NCBI RefSeq assembly: GCF_001021555.1
Contig: NZ_LDCP01000001.1
Coordinates: 744,001-808,000, forward strand
Direction: 5' to 3'
Length of the DNA: 64,000 nucleotides
DNA from: Aurantiacibacter marinus
Lineage (GTDB): Bacteria; Pseudomonadota; Alphaproteobacteria; Sphingomonadales; Sphingomonadaceae
Made by a program: the position numbers and the translations under genes. The first letter of the stretch is position 1, and every line of letters begins with the position of its first letter. The notes below the pieces were generated by a model. That model made no database searches. It saw only the letters and a program-made list of their open reading frames with translations, and was not told the DNA's origin. Shown here piece after piece: positions 9,866 through 19,806 of the stretch.

Positions 9866-10738
9866 ATGAAAATCGCATTTATCGGTCTGGGAAACATGGG
9901 CGGCGGCATGGCGGCAAATCTTGCCAAGGCCGGTCATGACGTGCGCGCATTCGATTTGTCTGCGGATGCTCTGGCGGCGGCAGAGGCGAAGGGCTGCACC
10001 GTTTTTCATGATGCGCAGGAGGCCTGCGAAGGCGTGGATGCAGTGGTTTCTATGCTGCCCAATGGTGCCATAGTGCGCAGCGTCTATACCGACAGCGTCA
10101 TCGGCCATGCGCCCAAAGGTGCCGTGCTGCTGGATTGTTCTACCATAGATGTTGCGACTGCCCGTGAAGTCGGCCAGGCGGCGGCCAAGGCCGGATACCT
10201 CATGGTTGATGCCCCGGTATCGGGCGGGATTGCGGCGGCAGAGGGCGGTACATTGACCTTCATGGTCGGCGGAACCGAAGAAGGGTTCAAGCGGGCCGAA
10301 CCAATCTTGAACGATATGGGCAAGGCGGTGATCCACGCTGGCGATGCGGGCAACGGGCAGGCCGCGAAAATCTGCAACAACATGTTGCTGGCCGTCCAGA
10401 TGATCGGGACGGCAGAAGCGTTTGCCATGGCGCAAAAGCTTGGCCTGGATCCGCAGACTTTCTACGATATTTCCAGCGTCAGTTCCGGGCAGTGCTGGTC
10501 CATGACAAGCTATTGCCCGGTGCCCGGCGTGGGACCAAAATCGCCAGCAGATAATGATTATCAGGGCGGTTTTGCTACCGGTCTGATGCTCAAGGACTTG
10601 CGGTTGGCGATGGAAGCGGCGGAAACTGCCGGCGTGGCTCCGCGCATTGGCGGCATGGCGAAGGAATTGTACGAAGCTTTCGATGCAGCGGGAAATGGCG
10701 CACGGGATTTTTCCGCCATCATTACAGAATATGATTGA
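9866..10738 (+). CDS. mmsB: 3-hydroxyisobutyrate dehydrogenase-like NAD(P)-dependent oxidoreductase
   Basis: A 290-aa beta-hydroxyacid dehydrogenase. The Rossmann motif GLGNMGGGMAANLAKAGHDV is at the N-terminus, the substrate motif DAPVSGG near residue 118 and the catalytic lysine block NGQAAKICNNMLL near residue 165. Length matches MmsB of valine degradation, which oxidises 3-hydroxyisobutyrate to methylmalonate semialdehyde. AAGGAGAG precedes the ATG. Other valine catabolism genes are not present in the window, so a related beta-hydroxyacid substrate is possible. It converges on the CHAT gene with only 3 nt between stops. Confidence 0.88.
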   Translation: MKIAFIGLGNMGGGMAANLAKAGHDVRAFDLSADALAAAEAKGCTVFHDAQEACEGVDAVVSMLPNGAIVRSVYTDSVIGHAPKGAVLLDCSTIDVATAREVGQAAAKAGYLMVDAPVSGGIAAAEGGTLTFMVGGTEEGFKRAEPILNDMGKAVIHAGDAGNGQAAKICNNMLLAVQMIGTAEAFAMAQKLGLDPQTFYDISSVSSGQCWSMTSYCPVPGVGPKSPADNDYQGGFATGLMLKDLRLAMEAAETAGVAPRIGGMAKELYEAFDAAGNGARDFSAIITEYD

Positions 10739-10741
10739 AAG

Positions 10742-13700
10742 CTAGCGGCGGACCGGGATCGTACCATCACCCACCACGGCGAATGCTGCCCAATAAAACG
10801 GGTGCGAGGTATTGGCATCGTCCATCAGGCCAAGCTGCGCCTGGCGTAGTGCCTCCGTCGTGGTTTCGCCGTCCTGGGCGCTGAATATTCCGCTGACGAG
10901 CCTTTGCGTGGCGCCGAAATCATCGGGCACTGGCCAATGGCTTGCCACAACAGTACGCCCGCCTGCCCCCACAAATGCGCGCACCAGACCGTCCAGTGCA
11001 AAATCGCCGGAGCCGCCAATGCCAGCTTCCCGGCTGGCCACAAGCCCGCCTTCGCTCGCGGTATTACAAGCGGACAGGATGATCAGATCGGCATCAAGCC
11101 GCAGGTCGAAAATCTCCGCGAAACTAAGCAGGCCGTCCGAATCACCGCTGCCAAAGCTGGTCAGCAAGGCAGGACGCGGCGGACAATCGGGCTGCGGCGC
11201 GGTGACAAGGCCGTGGGTCGCGAAATGCAGAATGCGGTATTCGTCCAGCTGATCCATCGCCAGCAGCGCCGTATCGGTAAAAGCAGCATCGGTAAGCACT
11301 GCTGCGTTCGAACCTTCGGATTTCACAAGCGTTTCTGCAGCGCGCAATTCGGTCGCGGCAATGGGGTTATTCCATGCAGCAGCAGACCATTGGCAACGCT
11401 CGGCACGTCCGGCGCCCTGTGCCGTTTGTGCGGCAGCGACCGATGTTTCCGTGACCGGCTGGTTCTGACCCAGTCCGAGATATTCTATTCGCGCATCAGA
11501 TGCGGGCGAATTGCGCACATCGCGGAAGGATGACGGGGAAACAGCCGTGGTCACGCGCACATCCCTTCCGAGCCATGCGGTACCGGTGTAATCGAAGCTG
11601 TCGCCTTCTGGTCCGGCAGCGCGGGCCAGCTGCCGTTCCACACTGGCGTCATCGGTAACGAGCAGGTTGATCGGCATACGCAGCAGGGCACCATCGGGCT
11701 CGAAAACGAGATGACCGACCCCTGCCATTGCTTCGCCCAACTGTCCGAACAGTTCTGCATAAAGCGCCCGCGCTGTCGGCATGTCGAAGGGATAGGTAAT
11801 CGTCTGTCCGGCCAGCTCTACCGCGATGGAATCGCGCAGGTCATCGACCATCCGCGCAATGGCATCGGAGGCGGCATCAATGCGGAAAGCCTGCGCGGTG
11901 TGAGGTGACGCGAAAATCGCATAAGTAGCCTCATCCAGCATCACCAGTTTGTAATAGGCCTCCCCTTCGCGGAGCGTGCCTTGCAAGTCGGCAAGTGTCA
12001 TGCGCCCGTCCTCGACCACACGATACCTTGGATACCGCGCGAGATCCTGTTGCAGTTCGAGCTGGCGCACTTCCAGCGCATCCAGCTGCTGCCGCAATTG
12101 CGCCATATCGGAACCCGGTGCGGCGCTTTGCGTGCCAGCAGCATCGAGACTCGCCTGCGAGATTTGGGCGCGCAATTGCTCGATCCCCCGGCCCACATTG
12201 AGCGATTGGCGGAACAGCTGCGAGGCTTCATCACTTCCGCCTGAAAGCTCGCGTGCAAGCACGGCCTGTGTCTGGGCCAGTCCGGGCCGCAGCAGCAATT
12301 GACTGGCAGTAAACATCTCCGCTGCCGTTCCTTGGCCGCCGCGCTCCGCCAGGAGGCTGAAATAGGGGGCAAGCAGACGCCGGAGACTGGCAGCGGGTTT
12401 TGTGCCGGCGGTATCTACAAGAGAACGGTACAGCGACAGCGCTTCACCTTCGCGCCCGTTCCGCGCAAGGTATCCGGCATATTGGGCCTGCGCACTCGCA
12501 AGTGCGGGGGAGCCGGGATAATAGGCCTCTAGCATGCCTACCGCTTCGCGGTGCAGGGCTTCTGCGGCCCCAAGCTGACCGTCCCTCTCGTCAATCTCGG
12601 CAATTTCGCTGAGTACCTGCGCACGCAACCACAATACCGAGACGATGCGGCCTCCACGAACATCGAGCAATTGTGACCGGGCATCAACCAGCGCGCTGCG
12701 GGCCTGCTGCGGCAAACCCTGAGAGCGCAGGGCGCTCGCACGGATATACAATGCCTGTGCGTCAAGCAGTTGCGCTCTTTCGCCTCCTGTCAATTGGCCC
12801 GTACCGCCGCTGATCGCATTGCCGTTTTCCGCGGCGAGCCGCTCTGCCAATCCGCTGCTGACCTGCATCTGCCGGAGCTCTTGAATGCTGGACGTATTGG
12901 CAGGCAGTGGCATGTCCAGCGTCATGATCGCTTCCGCTGCACTGCCGCGGTTGAGCGCATCGATGGCTTCGAAATTGCGCGCGAGCCGGTGCAGGATCGG
13001 ATCTTCGCCAAGCACGTCGCGGATATCGATAAACAGCAGTGCTGCTTCCAGATAGTTTCCAAGGTTTGACTGCTGGAGCGCGGAATTCAGCAGTGCTTCA
13101 GTGGCACTGCGGCCATCCAGCGCGCCCGCCGATGCAGAAAAGAATTCGGCGGCTTCGGCGTAATTGCCTGCATTTGCGCGGCGATAGGCTTCGGCCAGCG
13201 CACTTTGCGCCGAAATCGCTTCGGCCTGCGCGCGGGCAAAGGCACTTGCATCGCCCGCCATGGTGAGCGGAATATCGACTGTGCCCGCTACTTCCCGATC
13301 GGTGGCAAGCGTTGCCACACCAAGCCGCAAGGCATCGCTGTAAACTGCGATCCCCTCCGCCGCTATTGTGTGCCCCGCACCGGTAGTCCCAATGACCAGC
13401 AATCTGTTCAGTGTGCTGCCCGGCTGCGTGCAGGCAAATGCGCGCGCGTTGGAAATGCCAGGTGTCATCCCGGTAAGCGCCGCCTGAGTGCAATCGCGCC
13501 CGTCGGCAGAGAAGGCAGCAAACACCTGGTCCGGAGAACGGCTGGGCAGGACCACAAGGCTGCCGACGGAGATTGAGGCATCCTGACAGATAATCGCGTA
13601 GTGCCGGTCAAACAGGCCATCAGCCTGCGTGGGTGACTGTATTTGCGCCTCGCACAATCCGTTGGAGCCGATCGGAACGCTGTCACGCAGCGCCATCGGC

Positions 13701-13774
13701 ACATCTTGCGCAGCCGCCGGTGTGGAGGCGATAAGGCCAATTCCTGTAAGCCACGCGGCAAGAGTGCGAGCCAT
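10742..13774 (-). CDS. Secreted TPR-CHAT protein (caspase-like peptidase domain)
   Basis: A 1010-aa protein with a clear Sec signal peptide (residues 1-22, ending AAAQD), helical TPR-like repeats over about 200-560, a coiled-coil-prone stretch near 560-610 and a C-terminal CHAT domain (about 720-1005). The predicted caspase-type dyad is present: H854 in HFATHG and C903 in ILSACNTAS. CHAT proteins are cysteine peptidases or scaffolds related to separase and caspases. The signal peptide places this one outside the cytoplasm. Its ATG overlaps the stop of the TpsA exoprotein (TGATG at 13774), so it is the third gene of a two-partner secretion operon and may process or display the exoprotein; that role is inferred. 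Confidence 0.88.
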   Translation of the reverse strand: MARTLAAWLTGIGLIASTPAAAQDVPMALRDSVPIGSNGLCEAQIQSPTQADGLFDRHYAIICQDASISVGSLVVLPSRSPDQVFAAFSADGRDCTQAALTGMTPGISNARAFACTQPGSTLNRLLVIGTTGAGHTIAAEGIAVYSDALRLGVATLATDREVAGTVDIPLTMAGDASAFARAQAEAISAQSALAEAYRRANAGNYAEAAEFFSASAGALDGRSATEALLNSALQQSNLGNYLEAALLFIDIRDVLGEDPILHRLARNFEAIDALNRGSAAEAIMTLDMPLPANTSSIQELRQMQVSSGLAERLAAENGNAISGGTGQLTGGERAQLLDAQALYIRASALRSQGLPQQARSALVDARSQLLDVRGGRIVSVLWLRAQVLSEIAEIDERDGQLGAAEALHREAVGMLEAYYPGSPALASAQAQYAGYLARNGREGEALSLYRSLVDTAGTKPAASLRRLLAPYFSLLAERGGQGTAAEMFTASQLLLRPGLAQTQAVLARELSGGSDEASQLFRQSLNVGRGIEQLRAQISQASLDAAGTQSAAPGSDMAQLRQQLDALEVRQLELQQDLARYPRYRVVEDGRMTLADLQGTLREGEAYYKLVMLDEATYAIFASPHTAQAFRIDAASDAIARMVDDLRDSIAVELAGQTITYPFDMPTARALYAELFGQLGEAMAGVGHLVFEPDGALLRMPINLLVTDDASVERQLARAAGPEGDSFDYTGTAWLGRDVRVTTAVSPSSFRDVRNSPASDARIEYLGLGQNQPVTETSVAAAQTAQGAGRAERCQWSAAAWNNPIAATELRAAETLVKSEGSNAAVLTDAAFTDTALLAMDQLDEYRILHFATHGLVTAPQPDCPPRPALLTSFGSGDSDGLLSFAEIFDLRLDADLIILSACNTASEGGLVASREAGIGGSGDFALDGLVRAFVGAGGRTVVASHWPVPDDFGATQRLVSGIFSAQDGETTTEALRQAQLGLMDDANTSHPFYWAAFAVVGDGTIPVRR

Positions 13775-16700
13775 CAGTTTTCTCCCCCGCCAATAGCGCC
13801 GCCACCGATCAGAGCCTGAACAGCGCTGTCACCGCCGCTTGTCACCGGTTCGTCAATCACCTCTTCCTCGCTGATCAGTGCTGAATCGAGCAGTCTGGGG
13901 AAGTCGACCCCGAACCGGAAATCACTGGTGGCGCCATCTTCGACAATTTCGGGCACAGCCAGTGGCTCTTCGATCAGCCTGTGATTGATGTCCGGAATGA
14001 TCGGGTCGACCGGCTCGGGTTCGGGCGGAACGGGACATGCTCCGGCGGCAATGTTGCAATTGTTGAAGACCGATTCCGAAGAATAGGTCGATGCGGGGTC
14101 GGCGCTGAATTCGACCAGTGCAAACCAGTCATCATTCGTTGTCTGCGCCCCGGCAACATCGCGGAGACCGAATGCGATGACTTGCAGCAAAGCTGTTGCA
14201 CCTGGCAAGCTGGTGATGAGCAAGCCGCCTGCGCCAACTGTAATGCCGCCGTAAATATCATTTGCGCCGGTATTCTGTGTCAGCACCAATTCACTGGCAG
14301 ACAGTTCTACTCGGCCAGCCGAAACAAAGCTGGAAGGAGAGGCCGCTCCGCCGTTGTCAAGCAAGGCATCTGCGATGGCCTGACTGGCAGGATCGGCGGC
14401 GATTTGTGCAATCAACGCGGCATCTGCTGCGACGATACGGCTCGCGCCGATTTGCAGCAGCCCTGACACGCCGCTGCCATCGTCAATGCTGATGCTGCCT
14501 GTTGGCAAGGTGATCTGCACCTGCTGCGCCGCGCCGAGTGCCAGCACATCTCCCGCTCCCGCAGAGGTTAAAGACAGCGCGCCAATGATATCCAGCGATC
14601 CGCCAACGGAAATGCCCACCCGGGAAAAGCCCGAATTGCCTGAGCCTGTGCCTGTACCTGTGCCTGTGCCTATGAACGAAAGATCACCCACCACTGCGTC
14701 AATCAGGGTGCCGGCAACGTCCGGCAAAATGACACTGAGCGTGTCACCTCGGATCGCATCGACCTCTGCTTGCAGCAACGAATATCCAGCTCCTGCCGTG
14801 GTTCCGCCAAGCACTGCCTGTTCGGCGGTATTGGTCGATACCAGAGTAACGCTGCCACCTCCGAATTGCGTATCTGCGCCAATGGCAAGATCGGCAGAAG
14901 TGTAAGTGGAATCCAGTGCGCGGATGGAGCCGACGCCCGCATCATCGCCGTCCAGCGAAATGGTCCCGCCTGCCTGCACATTGAACGTGGCGGTCAGCGT
15001 GCCGGGGTCGGCGCCGCCGATGATCAAGCCGCCATTGGCAGTCGTGAATGCAATATCGCCTGTGGCATTGGCATCAAGCGAGACGGCAGCGCCGATCTGC
15101 CCGCCGTCGCTGGCGCTGATCTGCGCCTGTGGCCCAGGATTGGCGCCCAGGGCGCTGATGGTGATGGTGTCGGTTTCGATCAGTCCGCCGGTGCTGGTCA
15201 GCAATAGCTGTCCCGGTGTCCCGTCCGCAGCGCCAGCCGTATCGGTATTAAGCGTCAGGTCGGTGATTGTGGCCAGGCCAAGATCGACATCGAACCGGGC
15301 CGTGCCTGATGTGGCCACTGCGCCGCCTACGCCCTCGGCATTAGATGTCAGAGAGAGCGCGGCCAGTGTTACTGAACCGCTTCCCGTGGTCGCCAGAAAG
15401 GCATTGCCAGCCGCTGCATCACCACCCGGACCCGCTCCGGCTGCGCGCGCATCAGAGCGGATGGCAAGCGCAGCTGCGTTCAGGACTGTACCGGACAGAT
15501 CGGCCCCTGCATTGCCGCTGGTCGCCGCGCCGCCGCCATTGCCCGTGCCGCCTGCAGCATCCGACGCAAGCAGTGAAGCGCCCGTCAAGTCCAGCAATCC
15601 ATTGCTGGCTGTCAGCAGCACATCGCCCGCACTGGCAGTTCCGCCAGAAGAAGATGTCGAAGTACCTCCGATCGCTGTGCTGCTCCCATCCAGAGCGGTA
15701 GTCAGCGTGCTGTCGGTGACGGTTACGTTGATCGCCCCGGACGTGGCATCGGCACCTGCAATGCCAGTAGCTGCACCTGATTCAGAGCCACCCGTCGCTG
15801 TGCTTCTCAATTGCGTTTGAGCCGCGCTAAGAGTGCCGCTGTTCGTAAGATCCAAAGCGATTCCGCCACTGCTGGCTGTGCCCGCAGTCCCGCCTACCAA
15901 TTCGCTGCTGCCGCCGAATGCGATGCTTTCGAGCAAGGCAAAAGTGTCTACTGTGGCAGCCGAATTGTTGTCTACGGTCAAGCTGACATCGCCGCCTTGG
16001 CCCGCTCCGCCGTTACCATCGACTGAGAAAGCGCCAAATCCCGATGCGGTGCCGATGAGAAATGCTGCATCAAAAGAGGAGTTGTTGACAGCAGAAAGCG
16101 TGACAGTGCCGCCAGTGCCGCTGCCGCCGTTGGTGCCCACGCCGGCACCCTGGGCACGAACAATGATCCCTGCGGTTGACACGAGCGCCCCGTTATCAAC
16201 GCGCGTAATCGCAGTGCCGCCCTGGCCGTTTCCGCCGCTTGCGCCGTCGATGCCTTCGCCGCCGTCGCCAGAAGCACTGACGTTCGTTTGCGCGTCAAAT
16301 GACGCGGTGCCGCCTGTGACAAGCAAGCTGGATGTGCCGCCAAATCCATCGCCCGCTGCGCCGCCTGTGGCACCTTCACCGCCGCGCCCGCTTGCCTCCA
16401 CTTGTGCTCCGCCGCCAATTGCCAACGTCGCTGCATCGGCTTGCACGCGTGCATTGCCGCCTGTGCCGGTGCCGCCCAGAGGACCATCTCCGCCCGATCC
16501 GTTGGCGCGCACGTCCAGGTCTGTCGCAACTATTACGCCGCTGAGTTCTGCCGCAATGCTGGCGTCACCGCCCGTCGCTGTTCCGCCGCTTGTCAGACTG
16601 CCGCCGCCAACAGCGCTGGCGCGTACCGCCAGCGTTCCACCAGATTGCAAATTGCCGATTTCGCTCGTTAAGATCGTGGCCGTTCCGCCTGTTGCCGTGC

Positions 16701-19700
16701 CGCCTGCAAAGCCTGTGGCAGTGCTCGCACCGCCGGTGCCGCTGGCAGAAACAATGGACGACGACGCCGCCAGAACAAGCTGCCCCCCATCGCCGCTGAC
16801 CGAAGCTGTTGCCGTGCCGCCGTCCCCGCTACCCCCTGCCGCATTTGCGCCAGTTCCGCCAATCCCGTCAGCGGTCAGTATGAAGCTATCGATAGTGGTA
16901 TTCGCGCCAGCGAAAGTGGCGAATACCACATCTCCGCCGCGGCCATTTCCAGCTGGCTGTCCGGCAGTCAGGGCATCTCCGCCGACGCCGATTGCGTTGA
17001 TAGTCAGTACGGTGGCGGCTGCGTCCAGGGTACCTAGGGCATTTTGCACCTGCACATCGCCGCCAAATCCCGCGCCGCCGACGCCCCCGGTTGATGCGCC
17101 GCCCGTGCCGATGCTCCCCAGATTGAGCGGTCCGGTCAGACTGATAATGCCGCCATCGATATCGACAGCAATGGTTGCCCCGGTGGCCTGGCCGCCGTCG
17201 CCCGCAAGCCCAGCGCCGCCAAACGCGCCACCATCGGCCGTATAGCTGCCGAGATTGATCTGGCTGCTATTCCCGGCAAATAGATTCAAACCAGCACCGA
17301 TGGCAGAACCGCCCGCGCTGCCATTGCCTCCAATGGACTGTGCGTCTTGCGATAGCACACCGGTAACAGCGACAATTCCGCCGTTGACTGCAGCAGCTTC
17401 ATGCAGACCGCCCACGGCGTTGCCGCCTGCACCGGATTGCGAAAAGCCGCCTGTGACGGTGCCGGTCTGGACCAATGTGTTGGTGATGCTGACGGCGGCA
17501 CCCGCCCCATCGGCAATAACGGCTGTACTCCCGCCGGATGCTGCGCCGCCAGTGCCGCCTATCGAACTGCCACCTGTTGCCGTGCTGCCAAGCGCTGCGC
17601 CGCTGGCCCCGGCAATGATGATCTGCCCGTTCGCATCAGCCAGTATGGCGATGTCGCCGGATGTTGCATTGCCGCCCGCGCCTGCGGTATTGACGTTTCC
17701 GCCCTGGGCATCTGCCGCCACGGTCAGGATGCCGCCGACCGACAGGACGCCGGCGGTTGCGATCATGTCTGCGAAACCACCTTGCGCAGCGCCGCCGTTA
17801 AAGCCGCCCGATGCCAGGGCAGAACTGTCGAGAACAAGCTGACCGCCAACCGTTATATCGGCATTGGCAATATTGATCGCCGTGCGACCGCCAATTGCCT
17901 GCCCGGCATTACCGCCGCTGATCACCGTCCCGCCAGAACTGCTTGCATCAAGCGTCACATCGCCTTGCAGATCGACAATACCGGAATCGATGGCGCTGAT
18001 TTGCACATTACCGCCAGTGACGGTGGCCGCAGTACCGGTAAGGATATCAGCAGGTGCCGATACACTGGCCGCGCTCGCCACAACATTGCCCGCGATGCGG
18101 GTGAGGCCGCCGCCTGTATCCGTACCGATCAGGATATCGCCGCCTGCGGCATCATTCAGGAAAGTATCATCGGAGGCGGCGATGGAAGGTGTTTGCGCGC
18201 CTGCGTCAATCGAAAGTCCACCCAGCGCGGCCAGTGTCCCGCCCAATACGGATACGAATTGCGCCGAACCTCCGCTCATCAATCCATTGCCGGCAAAAGC
18301 CCCTGTTTGGTCGGTTCGCGCAAAGGCCTCCATCCGCACATCACCGGTGAGATCTATCGTTCCGCCATCAGCCAATATTTGCGCCTGGCCGCCCGCGCCC
18401 GAACCAATCGTGCCAAAGTTGGGATTGATGCCGGGAAGCGCGCTCGCGGCGACCATTGTCTGGCCGGTCACGCTCACCAGGCTGCCAATCCCGGAGCGGA
18501 CCGCAGCGAAGCCGCCGACAGCATTTTCGTTTGTGAAAATCAGCGAATTGGTGCCGAAACTGCGCGCAGAGACGAACAGGTCGCCGCCGACGATTATTTG
18601 CTGGCCTGCATCGGCATTGACGACTGCCTGTTGCCGCCCGACCAGCGTCAGGTCGCCCGCAAAACTTGACGATACCGTTACTGCGTCAAGATTGGTCTGG
18701 CCTGTTGCTATTGCCAGCAGATTGCTTGTCGCGGTCACGCCGTTCAACACGATGTCGGCCTGTACGCCGGAGGTCAGGCTGCGCCCGTCAAAGAAACTGC
18801 CTGCGCCTTGCCGATTGTCGTCGCCGTCAACCGTTCGGCCCGTCACATTGAAATCGGCCGACAGGATAATATCACCATTGACCACGCCAGCTGCAACGGC
18901 CGGATCAAAACCGAGGTTGCCGCCAAACAGCATCGAAACGCCGCCGCCGCTGATTGCGCCCGCCGTAACGCCGTAGATGACATGTTCGTCGGCGGCCCCG
19001 GTGCTGGATGGGCCGCCAGAACTGCCCGAATGGTCGATCGTCAATCCGCCCGTTGAACCGTTCTGGACGATGATATCAAACAGGCCGCTTGAATGGGTCA
19101 GCTGGACCGCCGTTGTCGCGACATAGGCGATGGACCCGTTGTAATAGGCATCGCCCGCCATCGTGATCTGTGGCGATGCAACAATCAGGAAGCTGTTTTC
19201 CGGAGTGCCGGTCAGGCTCGCACCAGCTTGAATGTCGACAAATCCGCTTGAACCATTCAGCAGAAGCGGACCTGTTCCATTGGCGAAATTGCTAAAGCTG
19301 GCGAGATCGACATCCTGCGATGTCAGCATCAGTTGCGGTACTTCAAAGCGGCCGGTTGACCCGACAATGATGCCTGTAGGGGAGTAAAAGGCCACAAAAC
19401 CGCCCGGGCCGATCGGGATGCCCGAGAAATCGGTCAGGAAAGCCTGCACCAATCCGTCAAACTGCGCCGGACTGTTCGTGCCGTCCGGGAGGATGCGGTT
19501 GAGGATTGCGAAATTGGCCGTGCCCTGGAAAATCGCGGTATTTCCGTCTGGCAGAAATGTGAAAGGCTGGCCGTTCGCTTCATCGAAATCGGGAAACCAG
19601 TCGACGACAGCATCGGTTCCGTCCACGAAAACCCGGGTTTCACCGGGCACCATGGTATCAATACTGACTGTCCCCTGCACCACAGTGGGGCTTGCCTGAA

Positions 19701-19806
19701 TTCCCTGCGCCTGCGCACTTTGCGCGGCAAAGCTCGCCCCGGAGATTAAAGCTGCGAGCGCGCAGCCGCGCAGCAGTGAAGGTTTGGCGAATGGGCGCAT
19801 GGTCAT
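13774..19806 (-). CDS. Large TpsA-type exoprotein (filamentous haemagglutinin N-terminal domain)
   Basis: A 2010-aa secreted protein. Signal peptide residues 1-34 (ends AQSAQAQG) are followed by a TPS secretion domain (about 35-280) with a diverged YSPTGIIVG motif where the family has NPNGI. About 1700 residues of Gly/Ala/Thr/Ser-rich degenerate repeats follow, expected to form a long beta-helix. The only cysteine pair, C-x6-C in NNCNIAAGACPVPP, lies near the C-terminus before a Pro/acid-rich tail. The ATG at 19806 has GGAGGT 5 nt upstream and overlaps the TpsB stop; longer frames upstream belong to tpsB. Likely role: adhesin or surface filament exported by the adjacent TpsB. Confidence 0.9.
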   Translation of the reverse strand: MTMRPFAKPSLLRGCALAALISGASFAAQSAQAQGIQASPTVVQGTVSIDTMVPGETRVFVDGTDAVVDWFPDFDEANGQPFTFLPDGNTAIFQGTANFAILNRILPDGTNSPAQFDGLVQAFLTDFSGIPIGPGGFVAFYSPTGIIVGSTGRFEVPQLMLTSQDVDLASFSNFANGTGPLLLNGSSGFVDIQAGASLTGTPENSFLIVASPQITMAGDAYYNGSIAYVATTAVQLTHSSGLFDIIVQNGSTGGLTIDHSGSSGGPSSTGAADEHVIYGVTAGAISGGGVSMLFGGNLGFDPAVAAGVVNGDIILSADFNVTGRTVDGDDNRQGAGSFFDGRSLTSGVQADIVLNGVTATSNLLAIATGQTNLDAVTVSSSFAGDLTLVGRQQAVVNADAGQQIIVGGDLFVSARSFGTNSLIFTNENAVGGFAAVRSGIGSLVSVTGQTMVAASALPGINPNFGTIGSGAGGQAQILADGGTIDLTGDVRMEAFARTDQTGAFAGNGLMSGGSAQFVSVLGGTLAALGGLSIDAGAQTPSIAASDDTFLNDAAGGDILIGTDTGGGLTRIAGNVVASAASVSAPADILTGTAATVTGGNVQISAIDSGIVDLQGDVTLDASSSGGTVISGGNAGQAIGGRTAINIANADITVGGQLVLDSSALASGGFNGGAAQGGFADMIATAGVLSVGGILTVAADAQGGNVNTAGAGGNATSGDIAILADANGQIIIAGASGAALGSTATGGSSIGGTGGAASGGSTAVIADGAGAAVSITNTLVQTGTVTGGFSQSGAGGNAVGGLHEAAAVNGGIVAVTGVLSQDAQSIGGNGSAGGSAIGAGLNLFAGNSSQINLGSYTADGGAFGGAGLAGDGGQATGATIAVDIDGGIISLTGPLNLGSIGTGGASTGGVGGAGFGGDVQVQNALGTLDAAATVLTINAIGVGGDALTAGQPAGNGRGGDVVFATFAGANTTIDSFILTADGIGGTGANAAGGSGDGGTATASVSGDGGQLVLAASSSIVSASGTGGASTATGFAGGTATGGTATILTSEIGNLQSGGTLAVRASAVGGGSLTSGGTATGGDASIAAELSGVIVATDLDVRANGSGGDGPLGGTGTGGNARVQADAATLAIGGGAQVEASGRGGEGATGGAAGDGFGGTSSLLVTGGTASFDAQTNVSASGDGGEGIDGASGGNGQGGTAITRVDNGALVSTAGIIVRAQGAGVGTNGGSGTGGTVTLSAVNNSSFDAAFLIGTASGFGAFSVDGNGGAGQGGDVSLTVDNNSAATVDTFALLESIAFGGSSELVGGTAGTASSGGIALDLTNSGTLSAAQTQLRSTATGGSESGAATGIAGADATSGAINVTVTDSTLTTALDGSSTAIGGTSTSSSGGTASAGDVLLTASNGLLDLTGASLLASDAAGGTGNGGGAATSGNAGADLSGTVLNAAALAIRSDARAAGAGPGGDAAAGNAFLATTGSGSVTLAALSLTSNAEGVGGAVATSGTARFDVDLGLATITDLTLNTDTAGAADGTPGQLLLTSTGGLIETDTITISALGANPGPQAQISASDGGQIGAAVSLDANATGDIAFTTANGGLIIGGADPGTLTATFNVQAGGTISLDGDDAGVGSIRALDSTYTSADLAIGADTQFGGGSVTLVSTNTAEQAVLGGTTAGAGYSLLQAEVDAIRGDTLSVILPDVAGTLIDAVVGDLSFIGTGTGTGTGSGNSGFSRVGISVGGSLDIIGALSLTSAGAGDVLALGAAQQVQITLPTGSISIDDGSGVSGLLQIGASRIVAADAALIAQIAADPASQAIADALLDNGGAASPSSFVSAGRVELSASELVLTQNTGANDIYGGITVGAGGLLITSLPGATALLQVIAFGLRDVAGAQTTNDDWFALVEFSADPASTYSSESVFNNCNIAAGACPVPPEPEPVDPIIPDINHRLIEEPLAVPEIVEDGATSDFRFGVDFPRLLDSALISEEEVIDEPVTSGGDSAVQALIGGGAIGGGEN
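14641..14670 (-). repeat. Hexanucleotide tandem repeat inside the TpsA gene
   Basis: Five near-identical 6-nt units (TGTGCC and variants on the plus strand) encode an alternating Gly-Thr run near the C-terminal third of the exoprotein. Because the unit is a multiple of three, copy number changes would alter length without breaking the frame. Confidence 0.6.
15300..17850 (-). repeat. Degenerate Gly-rich repeat region of the TpsA passenger
   Basis: Across about 850 codons the exoprotein repeats loosely spaced GGxATGG/GGAGxGG blocks separated by short hydrophobic beta-strand segments, roughly one every 15-30 residues. DNA repeats are imperfect, so the region looks old and not recently expanded. 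Proline-rich open frames on the opposite strand here are by-products of the GGC/GCC-rich codons. Confidence 0.6.

Noticed and set aside
10742-13774. CHAT protease as part of a cytoplasmic antiviral system
   Set aside because: It has a signal peptide, no effector, nuclease or CRISPR neighbour, and is locked to tpsA by a stop/start overlap.
15833-18976. Several long proline-rich frames on the plus strand (up to 470 aa)
   Set aside because: They mirror the Gly/Ala-rich passenger of TpsA (GGC/GCC codons read backwards); no start signals or domains.
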